Assembly: GCF_022810305.1 (NCBI RefSeq)
Contig: NZ_JALGQH010000024.1
Location: 1 to 64,000 of the forward strand
From: Rhodococcus sp. ARC_M6
GTDB taxonomy: Bacteria; Actinomycetota; Actinomycetes; Mycobacteriales; Mycobacteriaceae
Direction of reading: 5' to 3'
DNA length: 64,000 nucleotides
Positions 24,306 through 33,187 of this stretch are shown in pieces; within the stretch, counting starts at the first letter, position 1, and each line of letters begins with the position of its first letter. A model generated the notes under the pieces. It worked only from the letters and a program-made list of their open reading frames with translations, made no database searches and had not been told where the DNA came from. Both the position numbers and the translations under genes were made by a program.

Positions 24306-25199
24306 TCAGAGACGCGACCTTGTTGCAAGCCAAATCACGTGTTCTCGGCTGATCGCTTCCTCAGCGTCGTCGACCTCCCTCGCCCAAGATTCCTCAGTAA
24401 CCGCAAGCTGGAGCTTCGCCTCGGCGCTGGCAAGATCTGCAACTGCAGCTGCATAGGCACGCGCATTCGCGTCGTGCTGCTTGGTCTCGGTCCACGCAAC
24501 CACTCCAACAACAAGCGCCGCAATCGCTGGCGCCAACGCCGTTACACTTTCAGAAAAGGCTGCCCACAGAGATGAAGCCACACCTGCAAGCTCAAGTGTG
24601 ACGAGTGTGGACCGCCACCGTTTGGCGCGGCTCCTGTTGTAAGAGGCTTTGCGTGCGTACCAGCCCTTCTGGTCACTGATGCGGGCAGTCAGATAACTTT
24701 GCCGTCGATCCTCCAGCGTGGAATCACGTTGGAGAACCATCCACTCCGAGATCAACGGGACATCTAGCGGTGTGAGCTGAAGGTCGCGGAATTGTTCTCG
24801 CACAGAGTGCATCCGCTCTAACAAGGCTTGGGCCGCGTCTTCGCCTGAGAGATCAGCAGGGAAGGGTAGCCCGCAAACTGCGAACTTCCAAGCGAGCGTC
24901 TTGGTCGATTCGGCCACCGCCCGCCCGTCGTACCAGGCCTTATCTGGACGCTCACGCCACAAGTTGCTGTCGATCAAGAGCGCGGCCACGAAAATTCCCA
25001 TGCCGACGAGTGCAAAGACATCAATTCGAGCAACGCCAACACGCCACGTAAAGATTCCCAGTAGTGCGGCTGCTCCAAGCAGCAGAAGACGGTTTCGTGT
25101 GCCGCCGACATACGCCTTCTGCGCTTCCAATGAAGCCTGATCTGCAGCCTGGAATAGCTGTGGCATATCAGTGTCGGCCACTACGTCTACAGTCGTCAT
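24306..25199 (-). CDS. SLATT/DUF4231-like membrane protein
   Basis: 297 residues with two pairs of membrane segments (about 37-51, 60-77, 200-217, 221-236) separated by a cytosolic helical part (KAWYDGRAVAESTKTLAWKF, YLTARISDQKGWYARKASYN). This pattern fits SLATT or DUF4231 proteins, which are predicted pore-forming effectors partnered with nucleotide-sensing or TIR systems. It is transcribed divergently from the TIR gene at 25281, with 81 bases between them, so the pair could share regulation. The family call is from pattern, not alignment. Confidence 0.65.
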   Translation of the reverse strand: MTTVDVVADTDMPQLFQAADQASLEAQKAYVGGTRNRLLLLGAAALLGIFTWRVGVARIDVFALVGMGIFVAALLIDSNLWRERPDKAWYDGRAVAESTKTLAWKFAVCGLPFPADLSGEDAAQALLERMHSVREQFRDLQLTPLDVPLISEWMVLQRDSTLEDRRQSYLTARISDQKGWYARKASYNRSRAKRWRSTLVTLELAGVASSLWAAFSESVTALAPAIAALVVGVVAWTETKQHDANARAYAAAVADLASAEAKLQLAVTEESWAREVDDAEEAISREHVIWLATRSRL

Positions 25200-25280
25200 A
25201 CCTGCATGATCAATGTTGACACGTCCGAATGCCGTCTTTTGACCTCTGGCGTGTCGCTACAACTACGGAGAGTATTCGAC

Positions 25281-25883
25281 ATGGGGCATTACGAGCAGAG
25301 AAAACTCGAAACTCTAGCGGCACGGGCAGCCTCGAGAAAGTTCGACTCGACCCGCCACAAGTGCTTCATCTCGTACCACGCCGAGGATACCGCCGAAGTT
25401 GCCACATTCCTCGACAACTTCGGCACCGAGTTCATCGCAAAAACCATAGGTGTAACAGACGAAGACGACTTCATCGACAGCGATGACACCGGATACGTAA
25501 TGGACCAAATCCGGACCAAATATCTTGGCGATTCATCCGTGACGATTCTCCTGGTCGGCCAGTGCACGTGGGCTCGTAGGTACGTTGACTGGGAAATCTA
25601 CTCATCATTGCGAGACAGCAAGCACAGCAAAGTGAATGGGTTGCTCGCTATCCAACTTCCCAGCGCGGCTACTGCCGGTGGTAGGCTCCCAAATCGGGCT
25701 AGCGACAACGTTATTCGCGATGGCAGCAACGTGGACATCGGATACGCGCGGTACAAAAGTTACCCGACCAGTACGCAATCTCTTCGAGGCTGGATTAGCG
25801 ACGCATTCAGCGCTCGCACGAGTCGGAATCATTTGATCGAGAATGCCCGCGCCCGCAGGCTCAGAAGTGCCAGCTGCAGTTAG
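25281..25883 (+). CDS. TIR-like (DUF1863/ThsB-type) protein
   Basis: 200 residues from ATG 25281 (GGAGAG upstream). The fold pattern KCFISYHAEDTAEVATFLDN, IRTKYLGDSSVTILLVGQ and RYVDWEIYSSLRDS matches the MTH538/DUF1863 TIR-like family that includes ThsB of Thoeris. E105 in VDWEI is the candidate catalytic residue. No ThsA-like effector with a SIR2 domain is next to it; the divergent SLATT-like membrane protein could be the effector instead. That pairing is inference. Confidence 0.75.
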   Translation: MGHYEQRKLETLAARAASRKFDSTRHKCFISYHAEDTAEVATFLDNFGTEFIAKTIGVTDEDDFIDSDDTGYVMDQIRTKYLGDSSVTILLVGQCTWARRYVDWEIYSSLRDSKHSKVNGLLAIQLPSAATAGGRLPNRASDNVIRDGSNVDIGYARYKSYPTSTQSLRGWISDAFSARTSRNHLIENARARRLRSASCS

Positions 25884-26158
25884 TTCACCGCGGCCTTGAT
25901 CAAGAGCATGAGATGCCCGCACCACCCAGCGCAGGGATCACCTGGTTGCGACAACGACCAAGACGACCGTTGTCGACTGCAATGCGCGTTGCGTTGACCG
26001 GTCACCGTTGTCGACGACCACTTCAGTTTCGAATGTGATGCTTAGCCTTTACACATCGATTCCGACTCGCGACTCTTCTTGAGGCCGACTAAGAGCCAGA
26101 GGGCGACACGCGGGACAAGGGGAACCTGATCCCTGATCAGGTCAGGCAAACTATTCAG
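25884..26158. other. Intergenic region with iterated CGTTGTCG
   Basis: CGACAACG (25949-25956) and CGTTGTCG (25968-25975) form an 8-bp inverted repeat, and CGTTGTCG recurs at 26006-26013. No gene is supported. It may contain the promoter or operator of the gene at 26159. Confidence 0.45.
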
Positions 26159-27025
26159 ATGACACAGCTGATGACCGGAGTTCTGGTAGTGATCGCGTCG
26201 CCAGGCGACACCTCCGAAGAGCGGGCAGCTGTGCGCGATCAGATTAACGACTGGAACATCAACAATGGCCGGCGCGCGGGTATTGCGCTTCTACCTTGGC
26301 TGTACGAGCGCAGCGCTGTACCGTCCCTCGGCGGGCGTCCACAGTCCATTATCAACGCGCAGGCCGTTGATCGCTCAGACGTTGTGATCGCATTCTTCGA
26401 CAGTCGTCTCGGCACTGCAACTGGCGTCGATGTATCGGGGACTGCAGAGGAGATCCGGCGCGCACACCAACTCGGAAAGCGGGTACATGTCTACTTTTCG
26501 AACGAGCCGATTCCGCGGGACGCCGACCTGGACCAGCAAGTAGCCCTTCGCGCGTTCCATGACGAACTTGAGGCAGAGGGCCTGCTCGGCGACTACGACG
26601 ATCCAGCAGATCTCGCAGGCCAGGTTATCCGAGCGCTCGAACACGACATCGATGAGGCGGGATGGTCTGAGGGTCCAACTAATCGACCTGCTAAGGCCTC
26701 TGGAGCAAAGTTAAAATGGAACCACGATCATCGGAAAGAACAGCAAGGTCTCGATAAGAACGGGAAAATGAAGTACCGAACTATCAGTAACCGGCTGGCG
26801 GTCACAAACTCGGGCGATGTTGCCGCAGAGGACCTCACCTTCGAGGTGACGGGTCTTGAAGATACTGAGCTGCACGTCATTCCGCCATCGGAACCGGTCA
26901 CTATCGAAGCGGATTCCTCACGCAGTTGGGTTGCAATTCCCCTGTCGAGCGGTTCGATTCAGATCGATGCGTCGTGGACTGAGACAGGCGACCCGAAGAC
27001 CCAACGTTGGACGATAACTATCTAA
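26159..27025 (+). CDS. TIR/DUF4062-like protein with C-terminal beta domain
   Basis: 288 residues. The N-terminal domain (about 5-165) has VLVVIASPGDTSEERAAVRD, SDVVIAFFDSRLGTATG and SGTAEEIRRAHQLGKRVHVY. This pattern occurs in DUF4062/TIR-related proteins that sit at the N-terminus of conflict-system proteins. The C-terminal ~100 residues look like an all-beta domain (NRLAVTNSGDVAAEDLTFEV...SSRSWVAIPLSSGSIQI). Unlike larger relatives it lacks a NACHT/STAND ATPase. It is the third TIR-related gene in 4 kb, supporting a defence island. Confidence 0.65.
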   Translation: MTQLMTGVLVVIASPGDTSEERAAVRDQINDWNINNGRRAGIALLPWLYERSAVPSLGGRPQSIINAQAVDRSDVVIAFFDSRLGTATGVDVSGTAEEIRRAHQLGKRVHVYFSNEPIPRDADLDQQVALRAFHDELEAEGLLGDYDDPADLAGQVIRALEHDIDEAGWSEGPTNRPAKASGAKLKWNHDHRKEQQGLDKNGKMKYRTISNRLAVTNSGDVAAEDLTFEVTGLEDTELHVIPPSEPVTIEADSSRSWVAIPLSSGSIQIDASWTETGDPKTQRWTITI

Positions 27026-27205
27026 CTTGGGGAATTGCCCGGGTTCCACAGGTGTGGCCCCGTCATCGACAACGAGCCAGCCAGTGGCTCTGTGTCCCGC
27101 GCTGTTACCCGCGTCGTCCTAGACCACTGTGGAGCATGATCTTGTCGGTGCGCGCTCCTACAGTCAGCTCGGGTAACAGTCCGGATCGAGTGTCAGGAGC
27201 AGGCG

Positions 27206-27829
27206 ATGACGTTCGTGAGCGCTGCTTCATTGCCGCTGCCCGGCATGCCCGACAACACGCCCGCTCCACCGGCGTTCCAGATGACGTTGATCGGGCAGCC
27301 CCAGCCTGTACGCATTCCCGAACGTCTGTGGCGTTCCTGGATCGACGACCCTGCAGTCGTTTCTCGCTTCGAGTCCAAGCGTTACCGCCGCCGGAATCAG
27401 TGCTGGCCGTGGATCGGCGGGGTGTCGTCGACCGGGCATGGTTCGTTCCGCGCGGCGAGTCTGCCTGGGCCGTCTCGCCGCGGGACCGTGCCGGCGCATT
27501 TGTTCGCCTACCAGCTCGAATACGGTGTCATCTCGAGGTTGGGCTGGTCCAACACCGACGACGCGGTGCTGTGCCATCAATGCGACTTCGCCGGCTGCAC
27601 CAACCCGGCACACATGCGGTTGGGAACCAATCGCAGCAACCGCAGCGAATACGAGCTTCGGCGACGCAACATCGCCAGCCCCCTCGCCGACGTTCGAGGA
27701 CCCGCGGGTCGCACTCGCGCCATCGCTGCCGCGATCCGTACCGGGATCGAACAGCACCTGGACGTCGACACGGTCGAAGAGCGCATCGCTGCGGCCGAGG
27801 CTGCAGGACGTCCGCTCTCACTCTGGTAG
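27206..27829 (+). CDS. HNH endonuclease-family protein
   Basis: 207 residues, ATG after GTCAGGAGCAGGCG. The central region CWPWIGGVSSTGHGSF, AHLFAYQLEYG, VLCHQCDFAGCTNPAHM and LGTNRSNRSE fits the HNH_3-type homing/restriction endonuclease fold (CxW, His, CxxxxC, NPxH). The ending DVDTVEERIAAAEAAGRPLSLW is a short helix. It could be a defence nuclease or a remnant homing enzyme. It lies 181 bases after the DUF4062-like gene in the same direction. Confidence 0.7.
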   Translation: MTFVSAASLPLPGMPDNTPAPPAFQMTLIGQPQPVRIPERLWRSWIDDPAVVSRFESKRYRRRNQCWPWIGGVSSTGHGSFRAASLPGPSRRGTVPAHLFAYQLEYGVISRLGWSNTDDAVLCHQCDFAGCTNPAHMRLGTNRSNRSEYELRRRNIASPLADVRGPAGRTRAIAAAIRTGIEQHLDVDTVEERIAAAEAAGRPLSLW

Positions 27830-28163
27830 CGACGCTGCCGCGCTATCGTCAATGCGCATTTACGGATAACGTATTCTGTTACAGCGCAACATATTTCATC
27901 AACTGGGTGACATAATATAAGTTATCGGCGAACGTATGGGCGGCAATCTATTGACCGCAACACATCCGGCACATTCAACTTTGGCGATCGAACGCGAAGC
28001 GCCGGCGACGGCATTCGGTCGCTGCCCCGGAACCCGATCCGTTAGAACATCGGCACGTTCGCTCGTGGCGCGAGTTTTCCAATCTGTAACTTTCGATATC
28101 TGTGACCCGGCGGGACAGAAAGGTATACATATCTCATGTGCCCGGCTAACGACAAGGAGACCG
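27830..28163. other. Intergenic region, partly AT-rich
   Basis: No gene supported. 27850-27925 is AT-rich (ACATAATATAAGTTATCGG) and is the likely promoter of the small ORF chain that follows. Confidence 0.4.
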
Positions 28164-28350
28164 ATGAACATGCTGGACCTTTTCTCGTTCGTGATGCCTC
28201 GATGACTGCCTCCGGCGTCGCCGCGCCTACACACCGAGGTCTTCCCACCACATCCGGCAGGAAAAGCCCCGCTACCACCACTCGCACCACCACGACATAC
28301 GGCTCGGATACGCGATGACCATTCTGCCTGCAGCGGCGGAGCCCCGATGA
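28164..28350 (+). CDS. Chain of three tiny coupled ORFs
   Basis: Three ORFs of 13, 38 and 11 codons (28164-28205, 28202-28318, 28315-28350) each share ATGA with the next. The last shares ATGA with the 115-residue gene at 28347. Only the first has a strong ribosome binding site (AAGGAG). The 38-residue product is Thr/Arg-rich and low complexity; the others are leader-sized. Confidence 0.45.
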
Positions 28351-28694
28351 GCAGTCCTCGCCGCATCGCGCGGCTCTACTCTGCCGCGAACAGTCACGAG
28401 GTGCCGCCGGCACACCAACTGAACGCACGCGCCCGGCGCACCCGAACGGCCCCGCCCCCGGACGTCATGGCCGCCGTAGAATTTCTACTCGCAGAGCCCG
28501 ATGCCTACCTCTACCGGCGTCGCTACCTCGACCTCATCACCCACACCCTTGGCCCGGACGGCACCGCCGTCACCGACTACACCGCCGCCGAAAAATACCT
28601 CCTCACCGCCGACAGATGCAGAAGAGCAATACAACGTACGACCGACCTTTACGCAGTGCCGACAAGAAAACCCGGAAACGACGCGTCCAGGTAG
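28347..28694 (+). CDS. Small hypothetical protein
   Basis: 115 residues with strongly GC-biased third positions, so coding is likely. It begins by an ATGA overlap with the preceding tiny ORF. Central region AAVEFLLAEPDAYLYRRRYLDLITHTLG is helical; no family recognised. Confidence 0.6.
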   Translation: MSSPRRIARLYSAANSHEVPPAHQLNARARRTRTAPPPDVMAAVEFLLAEPDAYLYRRRYLDLITHTLGPDGTAVTDYTAAEKYLLTADRCRRAIQRTTDLYAVPTRKPGNDASR

Positions 28695-29051
28695 GCGCAA
28701 TTCGCGCCCCCACCAGGCAGCGAATTGAACAAGCCAACGGCGAGCCCACAAATCTGGAAATGATCTATTCCCTGACCGTCACCTGCTCCTGACGCTCGAT
28801 CCCGGACTGTTACCCAGGACCACGAACCCCAAGCCACGGCGCCGAACCTCATCCAATGCACTCTCCGGAGTATGTGCGCTAGGGCACACCCCGCCGATAT
28901 AGGCCGCCCAGACGACCACAGCAGGGGCAGCACTCGATGCTGGTTGTCGATTCCATCCCCGCAGCTCACCGTCCCCGTACATTGCTGCCTGTGGATAGAG
29001 GGAGACTCCGGACCGCGTACTCAGCGCGATCAATGCTGCGAGGGAAACCGA
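28695..29051. other. Intergenic region with an uncertain minus-strand frame
   Basis: A minus-strand frame at 28779-29033 (84 codons) contains VVVWAAYIGGVCPSAHTPES and a reasonable codon pattern, but no ribosome binding site is clear. It may be a real small gene or a decayed one. Nothing else is supported. Confidence 0.3.
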
Positions 29052-29339
29052 TCAGCTGCGGAGAGAACGTGCGGCAGGCACATCGGTAGGACTGTTGACG
29101 GCAGGAAAGCGGCGTACCAGTTGCTCAACCAGAGCGTGCACCCCATGAAGGTCCTTGCGCAGAGCCGCCGCATCGGTGCGCGCAGCCGACGCCAACACCG
29201 GTGCGACCGGACGCGCACCCCGCACCAGCCGCAGCGCGGATTCGATGCGCTCCGACAACTCGTCGATCTCCGAATTCAACAGAGCCAGAAACACTCTCGC
29301 CTGCGCAACATCGGACTCTTCTGCCGCGGACACAGCCAT
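29052..29339 (-). CDS. Small helical hypothetical protein
   Basis: 95 residues, long amphipathic helices (VAQARVFLALLNSEIDELSE), possibly coiled coil. Its ATG overlaps the stop of the upstream gene by one base (TAATG), so the two are co-translated. Function unknown. Confidence 0.55.
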   Translation of the reverse strand: MAVSAAEESDVAQARVFLALLNSEIDELSERIESALRLVRGARPVAPVLASAARTDAAALRKDLHGVHALVEQLVRRFPAVNSPTDVPAARSLRS

Positions 29340-29542
29340 TATGAAGCGACCAGCGAGGAAAGTTTCTCACCCGCCATGCGCTCGACGAGCAGAGGAACAA
29401 AATCACGCACCTTGTGACCGTCGAAATGAGCATGAGCAGACGCAACAGCGTCCGCAACGACATCAGCCGATATCGACGGATACTTCACCGACAACCGCGT
29501 CACCGCATGAGCGATCAGTCGTTCTTCCTCTTCGGTTTTCAT
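29339..29542 (-). CDS. Three-helix-bundle dimerisation-domain protein
   Basis: 67 residues. The pattern RLSVKYPSISADVVADAVASAHAHF...VRDFVPLLVERMA matches a small actinobacterial family annotated as a three-helix bundle dimerisation domain (DUF3562-like). These short proteins occur near stress and regulatory genes; their function is unknown. First gene of a two-gene operon. Confidence 0.65.
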   Translation of the reverse strand: MKTEEEERLIAHAVTRLSVKYPSISADVVADAVASAHAHFDGHKVRDFVPLLVERMAGEKLSSLVAS

Positions 29543-29911
29543 CGGTAAATACTGCGCCCCACCTGCCCATAGTTCAACAGGAGACGACTATCGACTACGC
29601 GCAACGATCAGCACCTAGTCACGCTGCGCTGCCACGAGCCGAAACCGACCGCCGAGGTCGCCCCACACCGGCGACGGGTGCGCGGAACCGGGATGCGATC
29701 CTCACGCAATCTCTCACCCTGAAACCATGAGCACCGTCCCGTCGTCGTGACCGAACACGGCCGCAACGCCGCGTTCTGCGACCTGATGGCGCGCACCGGC
29801 CTCCGGTTGGGGGTGTACAGCCGGAGATATTTACCCGGTTCGATCACGTCTCCGACTGCCGCCACGGACGGCACAGCGCTCTGCCGATCGCGGATCGGCT
29901 AGAGGGACACG
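29543..29911. other. Intergenic region, possibly gene remnants
   Basis: Only short frames are open. A minus-strand stretch at 29750-29860 reads GDVIEPGKYLRLYTPNRRPV and could be a decayed fragment, but no family is recognised. Confidence 0.35.
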
Positions 29912-30505
29912 TCAGGGACTGTCCATCTGAGGGCCTTGTTGGTCTTCGTGTGTAGTGGGCGCGGTCGCCGCCGAGGCGTTGTGTCGGGGGGTCAGGAAGT
30001 GGTCGATGTCGACGATGAGGAACAGTGCGGTGGCGGTAGTGACCACGTGGGCGTGGTTGTTTTCGATGGTGGCTCGCAGGTGTAGTTTGCGGCCTGCGCG
30101 GGAGTGGATGTGAGAGCGGAGGGTGTAGGGGGTGTCGAGCAGGACCGGGGCGAGGTAGTCGATAGCGAGGTGGCGGGTGACGGCGAGCTCTCCCACGGTG
30201 TAGAGCAGAAACCCGAACAAGTCGTCGAGGACGGTGGCGACCGCGCCCCCGTGGGCAATCGCTGGGGCGCCGACATGGCGGGAATCGAAGCTGTGGTGGG
30301 CGTAGACGCCGTGTGCGTCGCGTCGGACGCGCAACTGGTGGCCGTGAGGGTTAGCCGGTCCGCAACCAAGGCAGTGGGGGTGGTGAGGCGGCAGGTCGAC
30401 GTGTTCGGGCGGCGCCACAGCGAAGGTACGGATCCAGTCCTCGGCCTCGAAAGGTTCGGGGCCGGCGGTCTCGGGTGTGTTGGTGTTGGGTGTGTGCTCG
30501 GTCAT
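29912..30505 (-). CDS. PaaI-like hotdog thioesterase, paralogue 1
   Basis: 197 residues. After a 40-residue variable N-terminus comes HHPHCLGCGPANPHGH, then AIAHGGAVATVLDDLFGF with the HGG motif and catalytic Asp region, and YLAPVLLDTPY, typical of the 4HBT/PaaI fold. It would hydrolyse acyl-CoA thioesters. Two close paralogues lie at 44956 and 47188. It is the last gene of the minus-strand run MFS, universal stress protein, thioesterase, with a 4-base overlap (ATGA). Confidence 0.8.
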   Translation of the reverse strand: MTEHTPNTNTPETAGPEPFEAEDWIRTFAVAPPEHVDLPPHHPHCLGCGPANPHGHQLRVRRDAHGVYAHHSFDSRHVGAPAIAHGGAVATVLDDLFGFLLYTVGELAVTRHLAIDYLAPVLLDTPYTLRSHIHSRAGRKLHLRATIENNHAHVVTTATALFLIVDIDHFLTPRHNASAATAPTTHEDQQGPQMDSP

Positions 30506-30948
30506 GGACGCCTTCCGTAGGTGTCCTCACCATTAGCAATGAGGATGTCGCAGTGGGCTTTGTGGGCAAGCTCGGCCGGCGAGGTGAATAGCAGCCGGGC
30601 CTGTGGTGACCGGTGGGGGTTCGCGGTGATGATGAGGTCGTCGGCGGTCGGGCCGGCTAGGTGAAACAGTGCGCGGACGGTGGGCTCGGGCAGGATGCGA
30701 GTTTCGATGTCGACGGCGCCGTGGGCGATCGCATGTTGGTGCGCGGTGCGCAGGATGGCGTCGGTGGGTGTGGTACCTCGCAGCCGGTCGACGTCAGTAC
30801 CGAGTGCGCGTTCGTCGATGTCGTGACGGGCGCAGATGATCAGGAGTCGGGCGTGGGTGACGTGAGCCAGCTCGGCGGCGTGGTCGACCACGCGGTAGGA
30901 GTAGTCGGATCCGTCGGTGTCGACGAGGATCGTGCGATAGGCCGTCAT
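30502..30948 (-). CDS. Universal stress protein (UspA family)
   Basis: 148 residues. Begins YRTILVDTDGSDYSYRVVDHAAELA and carries the remnant of the ATP-binding region near ADDLIITANPHRS; the classical GxxG(9x)GS is not fully kept. It sits between an MFS exporter and a thioesterase in one operon. A cytosolic stress-adaptation role is the family expectation only. Confidence 0.8.
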   Translation of the reverse strand: MTAYRTILVDTDGSDYSYRVVDHAAELAHVTHARLLIICARHDIDERALGTDVDRLRGTTPTDAILRTAHQHAIAHGAVDIETRILPEPTVRALFHLAGPTADDLIITANPHRSPQARLLFTSPAELAHKAHCDILIANGEDTYGRRP

Positions 30949-30961
30949 GATGGGGCCTCTT

Positions 30962-32545
30962 TCACGAGAAGGGGGTGTTCGAGCGGGGAGGGGTGTTCGT
31001 GTGAGTGCGTGACGCGCGGGAGCGGCGGGTGGTGGGGCCGGGAGAGAGGACTGCCAGCACGATCGCCCCGGCGGCGGTGAGGGCGGCCAGCGTGAGCGCG
31101 GCCTGGCTGCTGCCGTGCACGAACGCTGCCTTGGCGAACTCGGCCAGCGGTTGGGCCGCCGGTCCGGCCTGGTCAGCGACCTGCAGAGCAGCGGCCAGGG
31201 AATCGGCGACCGGGCCGCGGGCGGGCTCGGGAAGCTGGGGCAGAGCGGGCTGGATGTGGTGGGTATAGCCTGCGGCGAGCACGCTGCCAGCCACGGCGAT
31301 CCCGATCGCGGCGCCGATCTCGCGGGCAGCGTCGTTGACCGCGGCGGCGACCCCCTGTTTGGCCGCAGGGGTGTCGGCGACGATGGCGTAGGTCGCCGGG
31401 GCGGTGCACAATCCCAGACCCGCGCTCATGATCAGCAGCGGCCACAGCAGGCCAGGATAGTCCGCGACCACGGTCAACCGGCTTACCAGCACCAGTCCGG
31501 CAGCGATGGCAAGCAGTCCTGAGACGGTCATCACTTTCAACCCGACGAGGCTCGACAACCACGGTGCGATTACCGAGATCACGACCAGCGGCACCACCAT
31601 CGGCGCCAACGCCAGTGCCGAGGCCAGCGGCCCATAGCCGAGGATCAGCTGCAGGTACTGCACCAACAGCAGGAACACTCCGAAGGTAACCAGGAACTGG
31701 ATGGTCACCGACAGCGAGCCGGCACCGAAACCGCGGCGGGCGAACAACCGCACGTCCAGCAGTGGCGCAGAAGACCGCAGCTCTACGATCACAAACACCA
31801 CCGCTGCCAGGAGACCGACCCCGGCGATAGCGGCGACGAGCTGGTCGGCCCAGCCCCGCGCGGGAACCTCGATCGCGGCGAACACGATCGCCGCGATCGC
31901 GACGGCCACCACCGCCGCACCCACCCAGTCCACCGGGGGATGCTCGCTCTCTCGGGACTCGGCGATAGTGCACGCCAACCCCGCCAGCACCACCCCCGCC
32001 ACGGTCAACCCGACGAACACCGAAGGCCATGACCACCGCTCGAGCAGTACCCCGGCGCCGAGGATGCCCAGCACTGCCCCTGACCCCGCAACTCCGGCCC
32101 ACACCCCCACCGCCCGGCCACGATGGGCAGCGGCGAACCCCGCGGTCAGGATCGACAGCGTCGAAGGCATCACCAGCGCCGCGCCCACCCCGGCCAGCGC
32201 GCGCGCTGCGATCAGCCACACCGGGTCGGCCAGCAGCAGCGGCAGCGCCGACGCGACCGAGAACACCGCCAGCCCCGTGACCAGCACACCGCGACGCCCG
32301 TAACGGTCACCGATTGCTCCGGCAGGCAGCACAAGACACGCCAGCACCAGCGTGTAACCGTCGACGATCCAGGTCAACTGGGCTTGCGTCGCCCCGGTCT
32401 CGACCGCGATCTGCGGCAACGCCGAGTACAACGCCGCCATGGCCGCGACCACCAGCGCCACCGCCAGGCACGACACCGTCAGCATCCACCACTCGGCCCT
32501 GGTCCACCCGTCGATCTCAACAGCGCCCGTCCCAGGTGTGTCCAC
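30962..32545 (-). CDS. MFS exporter, DHA2/14-TM drug-efflux type, copy 1
   Basis: 527 residues from GTG 32545 (GGGAGG upstream, matching the start of copy 2). Motifs include YSALPQIAV, WIVDGYTLVLACLVLPAGAIGDRYGRRG (motif A) and GAALVMPSTLSIL (motif C-like), with about 14 hydrophobic segments. It should export a hydrophobic compound by proton antiport. Copy 2 at 47759 is very similar along its whole length. Its promoter contains the palindrome at 32573-32587 and it is divergent from a broken tetR. Confidence 0.85.
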   Translation of the reverse strand: MDTPGTGAVEIDGWTRAEWWMLTVSCLAVALVVAAMAALYSALPQIAVETGATQAQLTWIVDGYTLVLACLVLPAGAIGDRYGRRGVLVTGLAVFSVASALPLLLADPVWLIAARALAGVGAALVMPSTLSILTAGFAAAHRGRAVGVWAGVAGSGAVLGILGAGVLLERWSWPSVFVGLTVAGVVLAGLACTIAESRESEHPPVDWVGAAVVAVAIAAIVFAAIEVPARGWADQLVAAIAGVGLLAAVVFVIVELRSSAPLLDVRLFARRGFGAGSLSVTIQFLVTFGVFLLLVQYLQLILGYGPLASALALAPMVVPLVVISVIAPWLSSLVGLKVMTVSGLLAIAAGLVLVSRLTVVADYPGLLWPLLIMSAGLGLCTAPATYAIVADTPAAKQGVAAAVNDAAREIGAAIGIAVAGSVLAAGYTHHIQPALPQLPEPARGPVADSLAAALQVADQAGPAAQPLAEFAKAAFVHGSSQAALTLAALTAAGAIVLAVLSPGPTTRRSRASRTHTNTPPRSNTPFS

Positions 32546-32572
32546 CGGCGCCTCCCAACTCAAAGACCAACA

Positions 32573-32587
32573 GTCTCGGTACGAGAC
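32573..32587. promoter_or_regulatory. TetR-type operator palindrome, copy 1
   Basis: GTCTCGGTACGAGAC, a 6-3-6 inverted repeat, lies between the MFS and truncated tetR genes and is followed by TTCGTATCATA. The same site with one changed base in the centre occurs before MFS copy 2 (49341-49355). Confidence 0.75.
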
Positions 32588-32673
32588 CATTCGTATCATA
32601 GTGGTGGGGGCTCGGGATAGAGTCGACACATACGCCCAGGGCTGAACGAGACGAATCGGAGGAGCGCGCTCCC

Positions 32674-32776
32674 ATGACCGCCCCGGACCACGCCACGACC
32701 GACTCACTCACCGCAGTCGACGAGCAGGCCGATCCGCGGCTAGCACGCTCACGCAACCGGTTACTCGACGCGGCCG
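32674..32776 (+). pseudogene. Truncated TetR-family regulator gene
   Basis: An intact start (CGGAGGAGCG before ATG) and about 34 codons match the N-terminus of the TetR at 49439 (QADPRLARSRNRLLDAA). The sequence then changes abruptly near 32776 and the DNA-binding helices are missing. The frame continues to 32898 with unrelated residues. It cannot act as a repressor. Confidence 0.8.
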
Positions 32777-33187
32777 CGCCCAACTTCGGGGGTGTCTTGA
32801 CGTGCCCAAGCAGGCGTTCTCGAACAAAGGTGGTCGGCTGGCGCTCCGGCCCGCGGCCACAACTGCCGCAGCACCTGCCTTCAATCCGGAAAATCTAGGT
32901 TCCCATGCGGAGCTGTCACTTCCGAGAAAGATGATCATGCCCGAGCACATGCCCATGCCCACACAGCAGGCATAACCCCTCGCTTTGGCTGCAAAGTGCC
33001 CACGTCGACGCGGATTCCACCACTGATCACGCCGTTGCGGTGACCCCGAGACTCAGGAAGATCCTGTCGGACCGAAATCTTGGTCGGCCCCTGGAGTACC
33101 ACTGATCTCATGCACTGGGAACGGCCCCACACTGATTTACCGCATCCGCCAGCCCCCTCAACCCGTCGGAGACCGGGCGGCTCAGCG
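32777..33187. other. Intergenic DNA after the tetR break
   Basis: No gene is supported. It begins at the point where similarity to the intact tetR stops, so it marks a deletion or insertion junction. Confidence 0.5.

Noticed and set aside
27007..27915. Plus-strand frame of 302 codons overlapping the HNH gene
   Set aside because: Arg/Pro-rich composition without domains; the HNH frame in the same region shows a clear motif set.
29608..29874. Minus-strand 88-codon frame
   Set aside because: No ribosome binding site or family pattern; kept only as possible gene remnant.
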